IMG/VR virus record: IMGVR_UViG_3300023096_000011
Coordinates: 1-36,711 of that record
Length of the DNA: 36,711 nucleotides
Reading direction: 5' to 3' (one strand)
DNA from: a virus
Under the pieces are notes generated by a model. It saw nothing but the letters and a program-made list of their open reading frames with translations. It did not search any database and was not told where the DNA came from. Made by a program: the position numbers and the translations under genes. How positions within the stretch are numbered: position 1 is the stretch's first letter; each line of letters begins with the position of its first letter. Positions 1 to 6,206 of the stretch are shown piece by piece.

Positions 1-111
1 CTCGACCTCGCCAGTCGTGACCGCGAGCGCACTGCAGCGCACGCCCGACTGATCCCAATTCGCAGGGGCGCCGAATACCTTGTTGTTCGACGAGTGCTGG
101 GTCGGGGTCAT
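1..111 (-). CDS. Hypothetical protein, N-terminal part (runs off the left edge)
   Basis: An open frame starts with ATG at 111-109 and stays open to the window edge. It encodes about 37 residues beginning MTPTQHSSNNKVFGAPANWD. The start overlaps the stop of the upstream gene as ATGA, the usual junction in this operon, which supports the call although no family is recognised. The visible part is polar, with no signal peptide or membrane segment. It is the last visible member of the leftward early operon, so that operon continues beyond the window. Function unknown. Confidence 0.6.
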   Translation of the reverse strand, partial: MTPTQHSSNNKVFGAPANWDQSGVRCSALAVTTGEVE

Positions 112-347
112 GACTGGTGCTCCGTGATCGATCGCACCACTTCGTTCACCGCCTCGGATGGCGTGTGTCCGTTGCAGACGTTGTCGGCCTCGATCCATGC
201 AGGACCTGCGCCGGTGAACGTGCTGTATTGCTGGCCCTCCTTAGCGCTCATGTTCTGACCCGCAAGCCAGCGCGGCACGCCTGATCCTTCCCACCAGTCC
301 GGGTCGAGCCAGACGCTGATCCCGTGCTCGGTCATGAGCTTTTCCAT
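108..347 (-). CDS. Hypothetical protein, 79 aa
   Basis: The frame starts MEKLMTEHGISVWLDPDWW and ends SITEHQS. A GTG at 356 (reading V-N-D-M) would overlap the upstream stop as GTGA, so the protein may be three residues longer; the ATG at 347 is the conservative choice. The sequence is acidic and Trp-rich near its start, without transmembrane segments. No family recognised. It sits in a chain of tiny genes joined by 4-base overlaps, which implies translational coupling. A longer frame extending up to 587 is only the read-through of this frame behind the neighbouring gene. Confidence 0.65.
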   Translation of the reverse strand: MEKLMTEHGISVWLDPDWWEGSGVPRWLAGQNMSAKEGQQYSTFTGAGPAWIEADNVCNGHTPSEAVNEVVRSITEHQS

Positions 348-352
348 GTCGT

Positions 353-604
353 TCACGGCCGCTGCCCCCAGAAGCGCAGCATCTGGTGGGCCTCGTGCCG
401 GCGCCAGTCGTCTTTGCCCTCGGTCGCCTTGTAGAGCGCGCGCACGACGCTGGCATGCGAGCACCAGACGTCGCCGTCGAGGGTCACCGGGCCATTGTCC
501 GAGCCGGTCAGGCTGATCAGCACGCCGATCACCATGACCACAGCGGCTCCAATTACCGCCCCGAATAGAATTAGGTCGAGGCCCCATTGAGAGATATTCA
601 ACAT
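353..604 (-). CDS. Small single-pass membrane protein, 83 aa
   Basis: The protein starts MLNISQWGLDLILFGAVIGA. Residues about 8-33 form one strongly hydrophobic segment, followed by a polar C-terminal part rich in Trp, Arg and His. The start codon at 604 is preceded by CCAAGGAATTGCA, a good Shine-Dalgarno with suitable spacing. No known family is evident. Together with the 49-residue protein immediately upstream it gives two adjacent small membrane proteins in the early operon. A role at the host membrane, for example superinfection exclusion or take-over, is only a guess. Confidence 0.7.
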   Translation of the reverse strand: MLNISQWGLDLILFGAVIGAAVVMVIGVLISLTGSDNGPVTLDGDVWCSHASVVRALYKATEGKDDWRRHEAHQMLRFWGQRP

Positions 605-621
605 TGCAATTCCTTGGTGAA

Positions 622-771
622 TTAGAAAAGCGTCGGATCGTTAAAAGACGTCTTGAAGCGCTTAATTGCGACTTCGAGGCGCTTCAATCGACGTAGGCTC
701 ATCGTATTCAGTGCAATGTCAATTGCAAGAGCGACGAGGATCGCGACGTCGATGGCTGTGGAGTAATTCAC
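622..771 (-). CDS. Very small hydrophobic protein, 49 aa
   Basis: A GTG at 771-769 overlaps the upstream stop as GTGA and opens a 49-codon frame ending in TAA at 622-624. Residues about 4-24 (start VNYSTAIDVAILVALAIDIA) are hydrophobic with two Asp residues inside. A basic stretch follows (RRLKRLEVAIKRFK). This pattern suggests a short membrane anchor with a cytoplasmic basic tail, or an amphipathic helix. The product is short, but the coupled start and operon position support a real gene. Function unknown. Confidence 0.6.
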   Translation of the reverse strand: MNYSTAIDVAILVALAIDIALNTMSLRRLKRLEVAIKRFKTSFNDPTLF

Positions 772-980
772 GAATCGTCCTTTTTTCGGGCTTCGAGTTG
801 CAGGCGGATCTTGACCTTCAGCGCGTTGACGATGGCGTCGAGGTGTTCGTCGCGCTTCCAGTCGGTGCCGGGCTTGCCCTTGAGCAGCGCGACCTCTTGG
901 TCGTTCAGCACGCAGGAGACGATCATCGGCGGATCGCCGTCGACCAGCTGCAGCGAGAGGGTGAGGCGGGGCTCGATCAT
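768..980 (-). CDS. Hypothetical protein, 70 aa
   Basis: The frame starts MIEPRLTLSLQLVDGDPPMI and ends KKDDS. The ATG at 980 overlaps the upstream stop as ATGA, and its own stop overlaps the next GTG, so it is embedded in the coupled chain. It alternates hydrophobic and polar residues like a small alpha/beta fold, with a charged C-terminal helix (LKVKIRLQLEARKK). There is no signal peptide, metal motif or recognised family. It is annotated from frame structure alone. Confidence 0.65.
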   Translation of the reverse strand: MIEPRLTLSLQLVDGDPPMIVSCVLNDQEVALLKGKPGTDWKRDEHLDAIVNALKVKIRLQLEARKKDDS

Positions 981-1144
981 GGCTTCACGCTGCAGATTCT
1001 CAGCTTCTGTCCGGCGAAGTCGATCACCATGCCGGGCGACAGGATGCGCTCGCGCAGCGTCGGGAAAAGCTGCGGTGGCGCGATGATGGTGATCAGGACG
1101 GCCGACCAGTTACCGCGGCCTGGGGGCTTGCAGATCAGCGTCAT
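977..1144 (-). CDS. Small hypothetical protein, 55 aa
   Basis: ATG at 1144-1142 opens a 55-residue frame (MTLICKPPGRGNWSAVLITI at the start, ending CSVKP) that stops at 977-979 inside an ATGA junction with the next gene. Its start lies inside the end of the cupin-like gene, again a 4-base overlap. The sequence looks like a small beta-rich protein (P-G-M-V-I-D-F-A-G-Q-K-L-R-I). It could be a compact phage protein of the kind found next to replication genes, but no family can be named. Confidence 0.6.
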   Translation of the reverse strand: MTLICKPPGRGNWSAVLITIIAPPQLFPTLRERILSPGMVIDFAGQKLRICSVKP

Positions 1145-1614
1145 TCGCCGCACCCCTTGCCGATCGCCCCTTTGTTACCGGCGGCGGTGAACTGCTTCCA
1201 ATGCACCCAGCCGCGCGCGCACAGGAAGCCCCATTCGCGTATGCGTGGACCCGTGATGAACAGCGTCCAGCAGTCGCCATCGGTGAGCTCGACGCGATGC
1301 GGCGCTGGACCCCAGCGGAACTTGACGGCGCCCTCCTTGCGGTCGACGTATTCGCGCGGGCCGCCCGGCACGCTCGTTCCCAGAACCCATTCGCGGTACT
1401 TTCCTCGCAGCAACCAACTGCAGTTGAAGAGCCAGGGGTGATCGTGCAGCGCGCGGTCGTCGTCGCTGCGCTTGAAGCAGTGCAGATAGACGTTGAAAAC
1501 GGTATTGCGAGGGATCACCCACCAGCGCAGCAGGTAGGGATCGGCCTGGCCGCCGATGATGAAGTCTGGCGTGCGTCGGGTCACGCGAGCGATGAGGCGT
1601 TCAGCGATTTTCAC
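1141..1614 (-). CDS. Cupin-like phage protein, 157 aa
   Basis: The GTG at 1614 overlaps the upstream stop as GTGA and starts VKIAERLIARVTRRTPDFII. The protein carries a cupin-like signature: a His pair in ALHDHPW (about residues 57 and 59), a beta-rich core, and a third His in GPAPHRVEL (about 106), before a final strand region rich in Trp. In cupins such His residues bind a metal. Similar small cupin-like proteins are common in phage accessory regions, but their substrates are generally unknown. A longer frame reaching 1836 is read-through behind the neighbouring gene. The enzymatic role is not established. Confidence 0.7.
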   Translation of the reverse strand: MKIAERLIARVTRRTPDFIIGGQADPYLLRWWVIPRNTVFNVYLHCFKRSDDDRALHDHPWLFNCSWLLRGKYREWVLGTSVPGGPREYVDRKEGAVKFRWGPAPHRVELTDGDCWTLFITGPRIREWGFLCARGWVHWKQFTAAGNKGAIGKGCGE

Positions 1615-1808
1615 GACTTGCCCTCCAGCTTCGCCCCGACCTCGGCCATCACATAGGCGAGGGCGAGCATCTTCGGACCTTCGGTGTCGTCGACGAACGG
1701 CGCCAGGGCAGCGCGCAGGTCGAGCACGGCGGCGTCGAACTCGGCCAACTGCTCTGGCGGCAGTTCGCTCGCCAGGCCCTTGAGCATGAGTTGTTGCGGG
1801 GTGGTCAT
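1611..1808 (-). CDS. Hypothetical protein, 65 aa
   Basis: The frame starts MTTPQQLMLKGLASELPPEQ and ends KLEGKS. ATG at 1808 overlaps the stop of the RuvC-like gene as ATGA. It is acidic and predicted largely helical, with no metal motif or transmembrane segment. Its size and composition resemble small phage regulators or adaptor proteins, but no family is recognised. Position between a Holliday-junction-resolvase-like gene and a cupin gene gives no firm clue to function. Confidence 0.65.
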   Translation of the reverse strand: MTTPQQLMLKGLASELPPEQLAEFDAAVLDLRAALAPFVDDTEGPKMLALAYVMAEVGAKLEGKS

Positions 1809-2308
1809 CCGATGAGTTCCTTCTCGATGCGGCCATAGTGCGCGATCAGCACAGCGTCGGCCCGGTTGTGGTCAAGGGCGCGCTTCAGCCGACTTGCGGC
1901 CGTGGCCGGGTAGAGCTTCCGCGCGATGGTGAGGGTGTCCGCCTTGCTGCTGTTCAGGCCGTAGAGACGCTTCCACGTGCGCGGCACCACCATCACCGGC
2001 GGCATGCGCAGCATTTCGAGCACTGTCTCGACGGCGCCGAGCGTGCGCATCAGAGAGCCCTGCGTCTGCACGGCGTTCCCGAGCGTGCCGCCCATGGTCG
2101 ACACCTGCTCGACGTAGGCCTGCACGGGCTCGCCTGGGATGGTGCAGCGCAGGATCAGATTCGCCAGCGCGCGCCCGTCGATGCGGCGCTTGATCAGGCC
2201 GGTGCCGGGAAGGTCGACGGTGGGCAGATCCTCGACCACGCAGGAGCCGCGCTCGTCGATGAAAGCTACGGCGCCAGTTAGGCCACAGTCGACGCCGATC
2301 GTGATCAC
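1805..2308 (-). CDS. RuvC-like Holliday junction resolvase, 167 aa
   Basis: The start is GTG at 2308, preceded by the strong Shine-Dalgarno CAGGAGGTCGC and overlapping the upstream stop as GTGA. The protein begins VITIGVDCGLTGAVAF, the RNase H-like first strand with catalytic Asp at about residue 7. A second acidic residue lies in AYVEQVS (Glu about 67). Asp residues near 146 and 151 in a C-terminal helix (ALDHNRADA) complete the expected metal-binding set. Length matches RuvC and phage RuvC-like resolvases. It probably resolves branched replication or recombination intermediates before packaging. A longer frame reaching 2914 is read-through and not the gene. Confidence 0.85.
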   Translation of the reverse strand: MITIGVDCGLTGAVAFIDERGSCVVEDLPTVDLPGTGLIKRRIDGRALANLILRCTIPGEPVQAYVEQVSTMGGTLGNAVQTQGSLMRTLGAVETVLEMLRMPPVMVVPRTWKRLYGLNSSKADTLTIARKLYPATAASRLKRALDHNRADAVLIAHYGRIEKELIG

Positions 2309-2484
2309 GCGACCTCCTGGCGGTGCTGCTGGTGCTGCGCGCGATCCGCCAGCGTGCCCGGGTTGAAGATCGGGTGATACCGCTGCGCGATGGCGACCTC
2401 GTCGGGCGAGAGCGGCGTCTCCTCGGGGTGCGGCGTTCGTACGTACGGCACGACGGTCCTGCGGCGTAGGGTGAATTCGGTCAT
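2305..2484 (-). CDS. Small hypothetical protein, 59 aa
   Basis: ATG at 2484 opens a 59-codon frame starting MTEFTLRRRTVVPYVRTPHP, which ends in the GTGA overlap with the RuvC-like gene. It is preceded by the leader CACCACCACCAAGGACCAC, which recurs before other genes of this phage. The C-terminus is rich in Gln, His and Arg. There is no recognised domain; a DNA-binding or adaptor role would be speculation. Support comes from the ribosome-binding site, coupling and absence of another frame in this interval. Confidence 0.65.
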   Translation of the reverse strand: MTEFTLRRRTVVPYVRTPHPEETPLSPDEVAIAQRYHPIFNPGTLADRAQHQQHRQEVA

Positions 2485-2508
2485 GTGGTCCTTGGTGGTG
2501 GTGAGAGG

Positions 2509-2877
2509 TCAGCGCGTCGCCTGCTTGGCGCGCGCTTCGAGAAAGCGCTGAAGGCGGTGGCCCCACTGCGCGTAGCTGCTGCCAGGCAGCGGGGCGAGCT
2601 CGTCGTGCAGGAAGTCGGCGAGTTGCGGCTTCAGGCGGCCCCAGGACTCGACGAGGCGCTTCTCCGGGTCGATCTGAAGTTGCGCGCGGCGCCACGCATT
2701 GAGCTCGACGACCACCGGCCGCCAGTCCTGCAGCATCTGAGTGATGCGCACGATGTCGTGGCCGATGGCGCCGAAGTGCAGCGCGCAGACGCCAGGTGCA
2801 GCTGGCCCGGCGAGGAAGATTCCGCCGTAGAGCGGGCAGTCGTTCGCCATGCAGCGGAAGGTCGGGGCGTCGTTCAC
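2509..2877 (-). CDS. Hypothetical protein with N-terminal Cys/His cluster, 122 aa
   Basis: The start is GTG at 2877, overlapping the upstream stop as GTGA. The N-terminus holds Cys at about residues 9, 14 and 31 and His at 34 (CMANDC, then CALH), which could form one zinc site. The rest is helical and rich in Arg and Leu. The gene belongs to the block with the replication proteins, so a small nucleic-acid-binding role is plausible but not shown. No named family recognised. Confidence 0.7.
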   Translation of the reverse strand: MNDAPTFRCMANDCPLYGGIFLAGPAAPGVCALHFGAIGHDIVRITQMLQDWRPVVVELNAWRRAQLQIDPEKRLVESWGRLKPQLADFLHDELAPLPGSSYAQWGHRLQRFLEARAKQATR

Positions 2878-3053
2878 GGTGCGTCACCCACAAACCAAAA
2901 GTTGCAGTCGGCATCTTCGTCGACGTGGATCTCGTTCAGCGTAAAGCAGGCCTCGCACTCAACCAGCAAGCCCAGCAGACGCCATCCATCCCCGAGGGTG
3001 ATCTCGTGACCGCATCGACGGCAGCACGCGGTATCGGTCATTTCGACGCTCAT
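2874..3053 (-). CDS. Small zinc-ribbon-like protein, 59 aa
   Basis: ATG at 3053-3051 overlaps the stop of the upstream gene (3050-3052) as ATGA. The 59-residue product has CCRRCGHE near residue 10 and CEACF near residue 33. Two CxxC knuckles about 20 residues apart are the layout of a zinc ribbon. Such mini zinc-ribbon proteins are frequent in phages and may bind nucleic acid or a host protein, but the partner cannot be inferred here. Confidence 0.7.
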   Translation of the reverse strand: MSVEMTDTACCRRCGHEITLGDGWRLLGLLVECEACFTLNEIHVDEDADCNFWFVGDAP

Positions 3054-3646
3054 CGCTTGCCCTCCAGCGCCCGGCGCGCGAGATGGCCGATCAGCGGCGC
3101 GGACACAGCGGGCGCGGCCAGTGTCGGAACGTGCTCGCGCGCGTATTCGAGCGATATCCGTCCGCGGTCGACGGCGTCACGCAGCGCCACCTCGCGGCCC
3201 TGCACGTCGTAGCCCAGGCTCGGCGACCACTCCACCGGCATGCGGTGCTCGCGCGCCGCGATGATCGCCTTGTTGTAGGCGTCGCGGAACGCCATGCGCG
3301 CGGCGATCGGGTCGCGCTGCTGCAGCAGGGGCAGCGCCACACCCCAGGCGGCGCACATTTCCGAGGTCCAGACGACCGAGCGGCTGTCGTCGAACGGGAT
3401 CGCGGCCCATGCCTCGTCAGCAGTCGGCCGGCCATCGTCGAGGCGGCTCACCACATCGGAGACGGTCAGCAGACCGCGGACCTCCTTGCGGCACCGGGTC
3501 AGCGCGCCGAACACCTGCTCTTCAGGGAAGCCGGCCAGATCGCCGACGAACACCGCCGCGGCCTCGGGGCTGAAGGTGCGCCCGCAGAGTTCCGCGGTCA
3601 CGGCGACGGCTTGGATCAGGGCGACCGACGGTTCAGCGGTTGCCAT
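3050..3646 (-). CDS. Putative replication accessory (helicase-loader-like) protein, 198 aa
   Basis: The chosen start is ATG at 3646 (MATAEPSVALIQAVAVTAEL), preceded by GAAGGGAACCTCT; a start seven codons earlier is possible. The N-terminal third is helical with the pattern of phage helicase-loader domains: LCGRTFSPEAAAVFVGDLAG, then FPEEQVFGALTRCRKE and LLTVSDVVSRLDDG. The C-terminal half is helical and contains Trp-rich stretches. It follows the DUF1376-type replication gene and overlaps it by 14 bases, a usual place for the second component of an initiator and loader pair. The loader assignment is inference from context and pattern. Confidence 0.55.
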   Translation of the reverse strand: MATAEPSVALIQAVAVTAELCGRTFSPEAAAVFVGDLAGFPEEQVFGALTRCRKEVRGLLTVSDVVSRLDDGRPTADEAWAAIPFDDSRSVVWTSEMCAAWGVALPLLQQRDPIAARMAFRDAYNKAIIAAREHRMPVEWSPSLGYDVQGREVALRDAVDRGRISLEYAREHVPTLAAPAVSAPLIGHLARRALEGKR

Positions 3647-4325
3647 AGAGGTTCCCTTCGCGCGCACGCGCCTTGTCGATCAGCGGTCCGAACGCGGCGG
3701 CATTGGCGCCGGTCTTGTCGGCCTGGCGCGCTGCAGCCTGCGTGCTCTGCCGGCCGGTAAACCACTCGGTGCGCAGCTTCTCAGCGTCGCGCAGCAGCAG
3801 CCCGACCGAGTGCCCGCCCTGCAGGTACCACCCGTTGTTCGAGCGCACGTAGAAGGCGGCCACCTGCGGCGCTTCGTCCGCGCCGATGCGCTTCACCAGT
3901 TGCGCGAGTTGCCCCATCACGACCTGATTGCGCACCGGCTCGACGTCGTAGCGCGCGCGGTAGGCGGTGCAATAGAGCGCCCAGACAGCGGCCGTCGCGC
4001 TCGGCTTCTTCGGCTCGGGCGTGGCCTTCTTCGCCGGTGCAGGGCCCGTGCCCTCCAGCGTGAACCCCTCGACGATCTCGTCGCCGCGGTGGAAGTGCGC
4101 GCCCTCGCGCAGCACGAAGAACTCGGCCAGCATGTCGCGCGTCGCCTTCTTCTCGGCCGGCGTGGTCGCGCGAGCGATGCGCACGCAGCCGGCGAAGTCG
4201 CCAGGGAGCGGCCGGCCAGTGGCGACGACGCGGTCGAGCAAGCGCCGGTAGATGCCCTCCTGCTGGGCGGTGAGGTTGGCGGTGCGCGCCAGAAGCGACG
4301 CGCCCGGGTCTTGCGCGGCGCTCAT
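3633..4325 (-). CDS. DUF1376 (YdaU)-type replication protein, 230 aa
   Basis: The N-terminus matches the DUF1376 pattern: LLARTANLTAQQEGIYRRLL (residues about 11-30), then a winged-helix-like region to about residue 90. A Lys/Pro/Ala linker (about 95-112) follows. The C-terminal domain contains YVRSNNGWYLQGGHSVGLLL and DAEKLRTEW, a motif known from phage primosomal or replication-initiator proteins of the O/DnaT kind. This two-part layout suggests an initiator that binds origin DNA through the first domain and recruits the helicase machinery through the second. ATG at 4325 overlaps the upstream stop. Confidence 0.75.
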   Translation of the reverse strand: MSAAQDPGASLLARTANLTAQQEGIYRRLLDRVVATGRPLPGDFAGCVRIARATTPAEKKATRDMLAEFFVLREGAHFHRGDEIVEGFTLEGTGPAPAKKATPEPKKPSATAAVWALYCTAYRARYDVEPVRNQVVMGQLAQLVKRIGADEAPQVAAFYVRSNNGWYLQGGHSVGLLLRDAEKLRTEWFTGRQSTQAAARQADKTGANAAAFGPLIDKARAREGNLYGNR

Positions 4326-4738
4326 TGCGCCGGCCCGATCAGCACGAACTGCAGCGGCTTCGTCGCGAGGTTCTTCCGCACGCGGCCGATCTGGATGTCG
4401 TTCTGCAGCAGCCCGGGCACGTTCGCCGAACTGATGTCCAGCGCCGACGCGATCTCTCGCCGGTTCATCGGCCCGCGTTCGGCCAGCAGCGCGCGGATCT
4501 TCGCGGTGGTCGACTGCGACTGCGGCCGGCGCTCGGACTTCGGCTTGTACTTCGACGGCTTGCGCGGTTGCGGCGGTTCGTTCCGCACCGTCAGCTTCGG
4601 CTCGCGGAAGTTCGGCGGCTGCGACGACTGCGCCTTCGCCGCCTTCTTCGGGGTGTGGAACTCGACGGCCCAGTCGATGCCGCTACTCCAGCGCTTGTCG
4701 AAGGGGGAGAGGATCAGGCCTGTGTGGGGGGTGGTCAT
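4322..4738 (-). CDS. Winged-helix DNA-binding protein, 138 aa
   Basis: The start is ATG at 4738, within an ATGA overlap with the GIY-YIG-like gene. The N-terminal half is basic and proline-rich, probably disordered (residues about 30-78, several Lys/Pro/Gln runs). Residues about 79-125 form a helix-turn-helix of winged type: IRALLAERGPMNRREIASAL then DISSANVPGLL. Such domains occur in phage replication and regulatory proteins. Position directly before the DUF1376-type gene suggests a role in replication or local regulation. A longer frame with a His run upstream is the read-through of the GGT repeat and is not the start. Confidence 0.75.
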   Translation of the reverse strand: MTTPHTGLILSPFDKRWSSGIDWAVEFHTPKKAAKAQSSQPPNFREPKLTVRNEPPQPRKPSKYKPKSERRPQSQSTTAKIRALLAERGPMNRREIASALDISSANVPGLLQNDIQIGRVRKNLATKPLQFVLIGPAQ

Positions 4739-5121
4739 GGTGTGGTGGTGGTGGTGGTGCTGGAAAGAATATCGACCGCTCGATCGAACGGCCCCTCGAA
4801 GAACTCGACTCGCTGGACCTGCCAAATCCCGCTCGCACACAGCGCGGCGATGAAGCGGCGCTCTTCAGCCAGGCCGCCGGAGCCGATGCGCACATGGAAG
4901 CGCGTGACATCGGCGCCACGCTCGCGGATGCTGTCGCACGAAAGCGCGCGCATGCGGGTTGTCGGCTGGCCGGTGTAGCCGACCTTCACCCAGCCATCCG
5001 AGAACTCGACGACATAGAGGCTCGGCGGGCATGCGTCCGGCAAGACGAGAAACCTGTCGTATTTGGGCGCCGTGGCCTTGAACCGCTTGCGCGGCCATCG
5101 CATAACGAGGCTGGCGCTCAT
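4735..5121 (-). CDS. GIY-YIG-like (T5orf172/MUG113-type) protein, 128 aa
   Basis: ATG at 5121 overlaps the HTH gene stop as ATGA. Residues 35-57 read LYVVEFSDGWVKVGYTGQP then TTRM. This is the variant GIY-YIG motif of the T5orf172/MUG113 group, with Tyr36, the VKVGYT strand and a conserved Arg. A Glu follows in the LAEERRF helix. Members are small nucleases of phages and mobile elements, often stand-alone. The C-terminus ends in six Thr and a Pro, coded by a trinucleotide repeat. Nuclease activity is expected from the family but not demonstrated here. Confidence 0.7.
   Translation of the reverse strand: MSASLVMRWPRKRFKATAPKYDRFLVLPDACPPSLYVVEFSDGWVKVGYTGQPTTRMRALSCDSIRERGADVTRFHVRIGSGGLAEERRFIAALCASGIWQVQRVEFFEGPFDRAVDILSSTTTTTTP
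4744..4758. repeat. GGT trinucleotide microsatellite (five units)
   Basis: Five tandem GGT units on the plus strand (ACC on the coding strand) encode the Thr run ending the GIY-YIG-like protein. They lie just before the start of the winged-helix gene, where other genes of this phage have CACCACCAAGGA. Here the AAGGA part is missing, so the run looks like an expanded leader without its Shine-Dalgarno. Trinucleotide change would keep the reading frame. Confidence 0.8.
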
Positions 5122-5324
5122 TGCTGGCCGGTCGGCTGCGCGTCTGTGGGCAGACGCCGGCCCTTCGCCCACTCCTGCAAGCTGGCGAACGTTTCGAGCG
5201 TCACCTGCTTGTAACCGGCTTTGATCCGGTAGAGCGTGCGGATAGAGACCCCGGACTTCGCCGAGACCTCGGGGATGCTGACCTTAGGCGCGTTCAGCAG
5301 GGCGGTTATGCGTTGGATGTTCAT
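5118..5324 (-). CDS. Cro/CI-type helix-turn-helix regulator, 68 aa
   Basis: The frame starts MNIQRITALLNAPKVSIPEV and contains one HTH: SIPEVSAKSGVSIRTLYRIK (residues about 16-35), followed by a helix rich in Trp and Lys. Size and lack of a second domain fit a Cro-like or antirepressor-side regulator rather than a full CI. ATG at 5324 has no obvious Shine-Dalgarno; GTG at 5342 is an alternative with no better site, so leaderless translation is possible. It is the first gene of the leftward operon and faces the rightward operon across a 122-base control region. It probably controls one or both promoters there. Confidence 0.75.
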   Translation of the reverse strand: MNIQRITALLNAPKVSIPEVSAKSGVSIRTLYRIKAGYKQVTLETFASLQEWAKGRRLPTDAQPTGQQ

Positions 5325-5446
5325 AGGTGCCGATGTTGGCACAACACGAAACAGAGCGCAATGCCAAAATGTTCACAATGGCTATTGCGTTGCTGTGCCA
5401 AAGACGGCATGATTCGTCCACAGCAACACACCAACCGGAGAGCAGC
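5325..5446. promoter_or_regulatory. Divergent control region between early-left and early-right operons
   Basis: This 122-base interval separates the outward-facing first genes of both early operons, so both must have promoters here. It holds TTGGCACA at 5336-5343 and its inverse TGTGCCAA at 5394-5401, plus a partial copy TGCCAA at 5362-5367. These are candidate half-sites for the HTH protein. A weak rightward promoter could be TTGCGT (5385-5390) and CATGAT (5408-5413) with 17 bases between them. No strong consensus promoter was found, so exact sites are tentative. GC content is visibly lower than in the neighbouring genes. Confidence 0.55.
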
Positions 5447-5722
5447 ATGGCAAACAAGATCCACTTTCGGCTTACCAAAGAAGGTTCGGCCGCTTGCGCC
5501 TGTGGCTGCGTTCGCAAAGACGGCTCAGTGAGCAAAAACAGTCGGACGACTTACGCGCATATTCCGGCTTCGTGCGTGGTGGGGCCTGATGAATTCCGAG
5601 CAACGCCTGCCGCTGACCGCTGCGCGCATTGCGCCGAACAATTCACCGCGCGCATGAACGCCCGCCGCGTCAGGTCGGGCAAGCCACTCTACTCCGACGC
5701 CTTCACCAAGACGATCGCCTAA
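5447..5722 (+). CDS. Small Cys-rich (zinc-finger-like) protein, 91 aa
   Basis: The start is ATG at 5447, preceded by CCGGAGAGCAGC. The product begins MANKIHFRLTKEGSAACACG. Cys residues cluster as CACGC near residue 17 and CAHC near 64, with another Cys about 44, which could bind one zinc. The rest is basic. It is the first gene of the rightward operon, a place often used for early host-take-over or regulatory proteins. No family recognised. An upstream extension to 5327 crosses the control region and is rejected. Confidence 0.7.
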   Translation: MANKIHFRLTKEGSAACACGCVRKDGSVSKNSRTTYAHIPASCVVGPDEFRATPAADRCAHCAEQFTARMNARRVRSGKPLYSDAFTKTIA

Positions 5723-5770
5723 GACAGCCACAGTCCAAGCCGGACGCAGACGGCTTGCGCTGGCACTGTC
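5723..5770 (+). other. Extended imperfect stem-loop in intergenic gap
   Basis: Immediately after the TAA of the first rightward gene lies CAAGCCG (5736-5742), loop GACGCAGA, then CGGCTTG (5751-5757). An outer pair GACAG (5723-5727) with CTGTC (5766-5770) and partly matching CCA/TGG bases extends the stem. No T tract follows, so it is not a classical terminator. It could be an RNA processing or stability element between genes 1 and 2 of the operon. Confidence 0.5.
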
Positions 5771-5802
5771 CCACCCAGCACACCACCACCAAGGAACCCA
5801 TC

Positions 5803-5919
5803 ATGATCCTGACCTGTTTCATCCACGGCGAGCCTGCATGGCACGAACTCGTTGGCACCGACCGCCTGCTGCCGGACCCGCACGACGGCTGCACCTACAC
5901 GCTGGAGCCGCGGAAGTGA
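5803..5919 (+). CDS. Mini-protein, 38 aa
   Basis: ATG at 5803 follows the leader CACCACCACCAAGGAACCC, the best ribosome-binding site in this part of the phage. It opens a 38-codon frame starting MILTCFIHGEPAWHELVGTD and ending TLEPRK. The stop overlaps the next GTG as GTGA. It contains two Cys and three His residues, which may allow a small metal site. Its size means no family can be assigned, but the leader and coupling make it a convincing gene. Confidence 0.65.
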   Translation: MILTCFIHGEPAWHELVGTDRLLPDPHDGCTYTLEPRK

Positions 5920-6206
5920 GCGCCGCGAAGGCGAAGGTCTACGGCGGCACCGTGATGCTGTCCATAGGCAAGCGTCGCCAGGCGCGCGCCATCATCGCGA
6001 CCACCTCGCAGCAGAACGTCGCCAAGGCTTTCGGCATCACGCTCGGCGACGTGCGCGGCTTCTGGTCTGTGACCGGGAACCCCGCCGAGGTCGAAGCTGC
6101 GACCCGTCGCTATGGCGTTCCGCTGGTCGCGCCTCTGGGCCAGCCGAACACCGCGGCGGATTACGTTTCGCTGACCGAGGCGAAGGCCGCCAGGAGCCCC
6201 GCATGA
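5916..6206 (+). CDS. Hypothetical protein, 96 aa
   Basis: The start is GTG at 5916 in a GTGA overlap. The protein begins VSAAKAKVYGGTVMLSIGKR. Residues about 20-60 (RQARAIIATTSQQNVAKAFG then ITLGDVRGFWSVTG) look like a small helical DNA-binding-like or adaptor fold, but the HTH is not clear. The C-terminus is Ala-rich. Longer frames starting at 5838 or 5852 are overlapping read-through. Function unknown. Confidence 0.65.
   Translation: MSAAKAKVYGGTVMLSIGKRRQARAIIATTSQQNVAKAFGITLGDVRGFWSVTGNPAEVEAATRRYGVPLVAPLGQPNTAADYVSLTEAKAARSPA

Noticed and set aside
4739-4840. Possible poly-His protein start upstream of the winged-helix gene
   Set aside because: The His run is only another frame of the GGT repeat. 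The ATG at 4738 has the normal ATGA coupling with the upstream gene.
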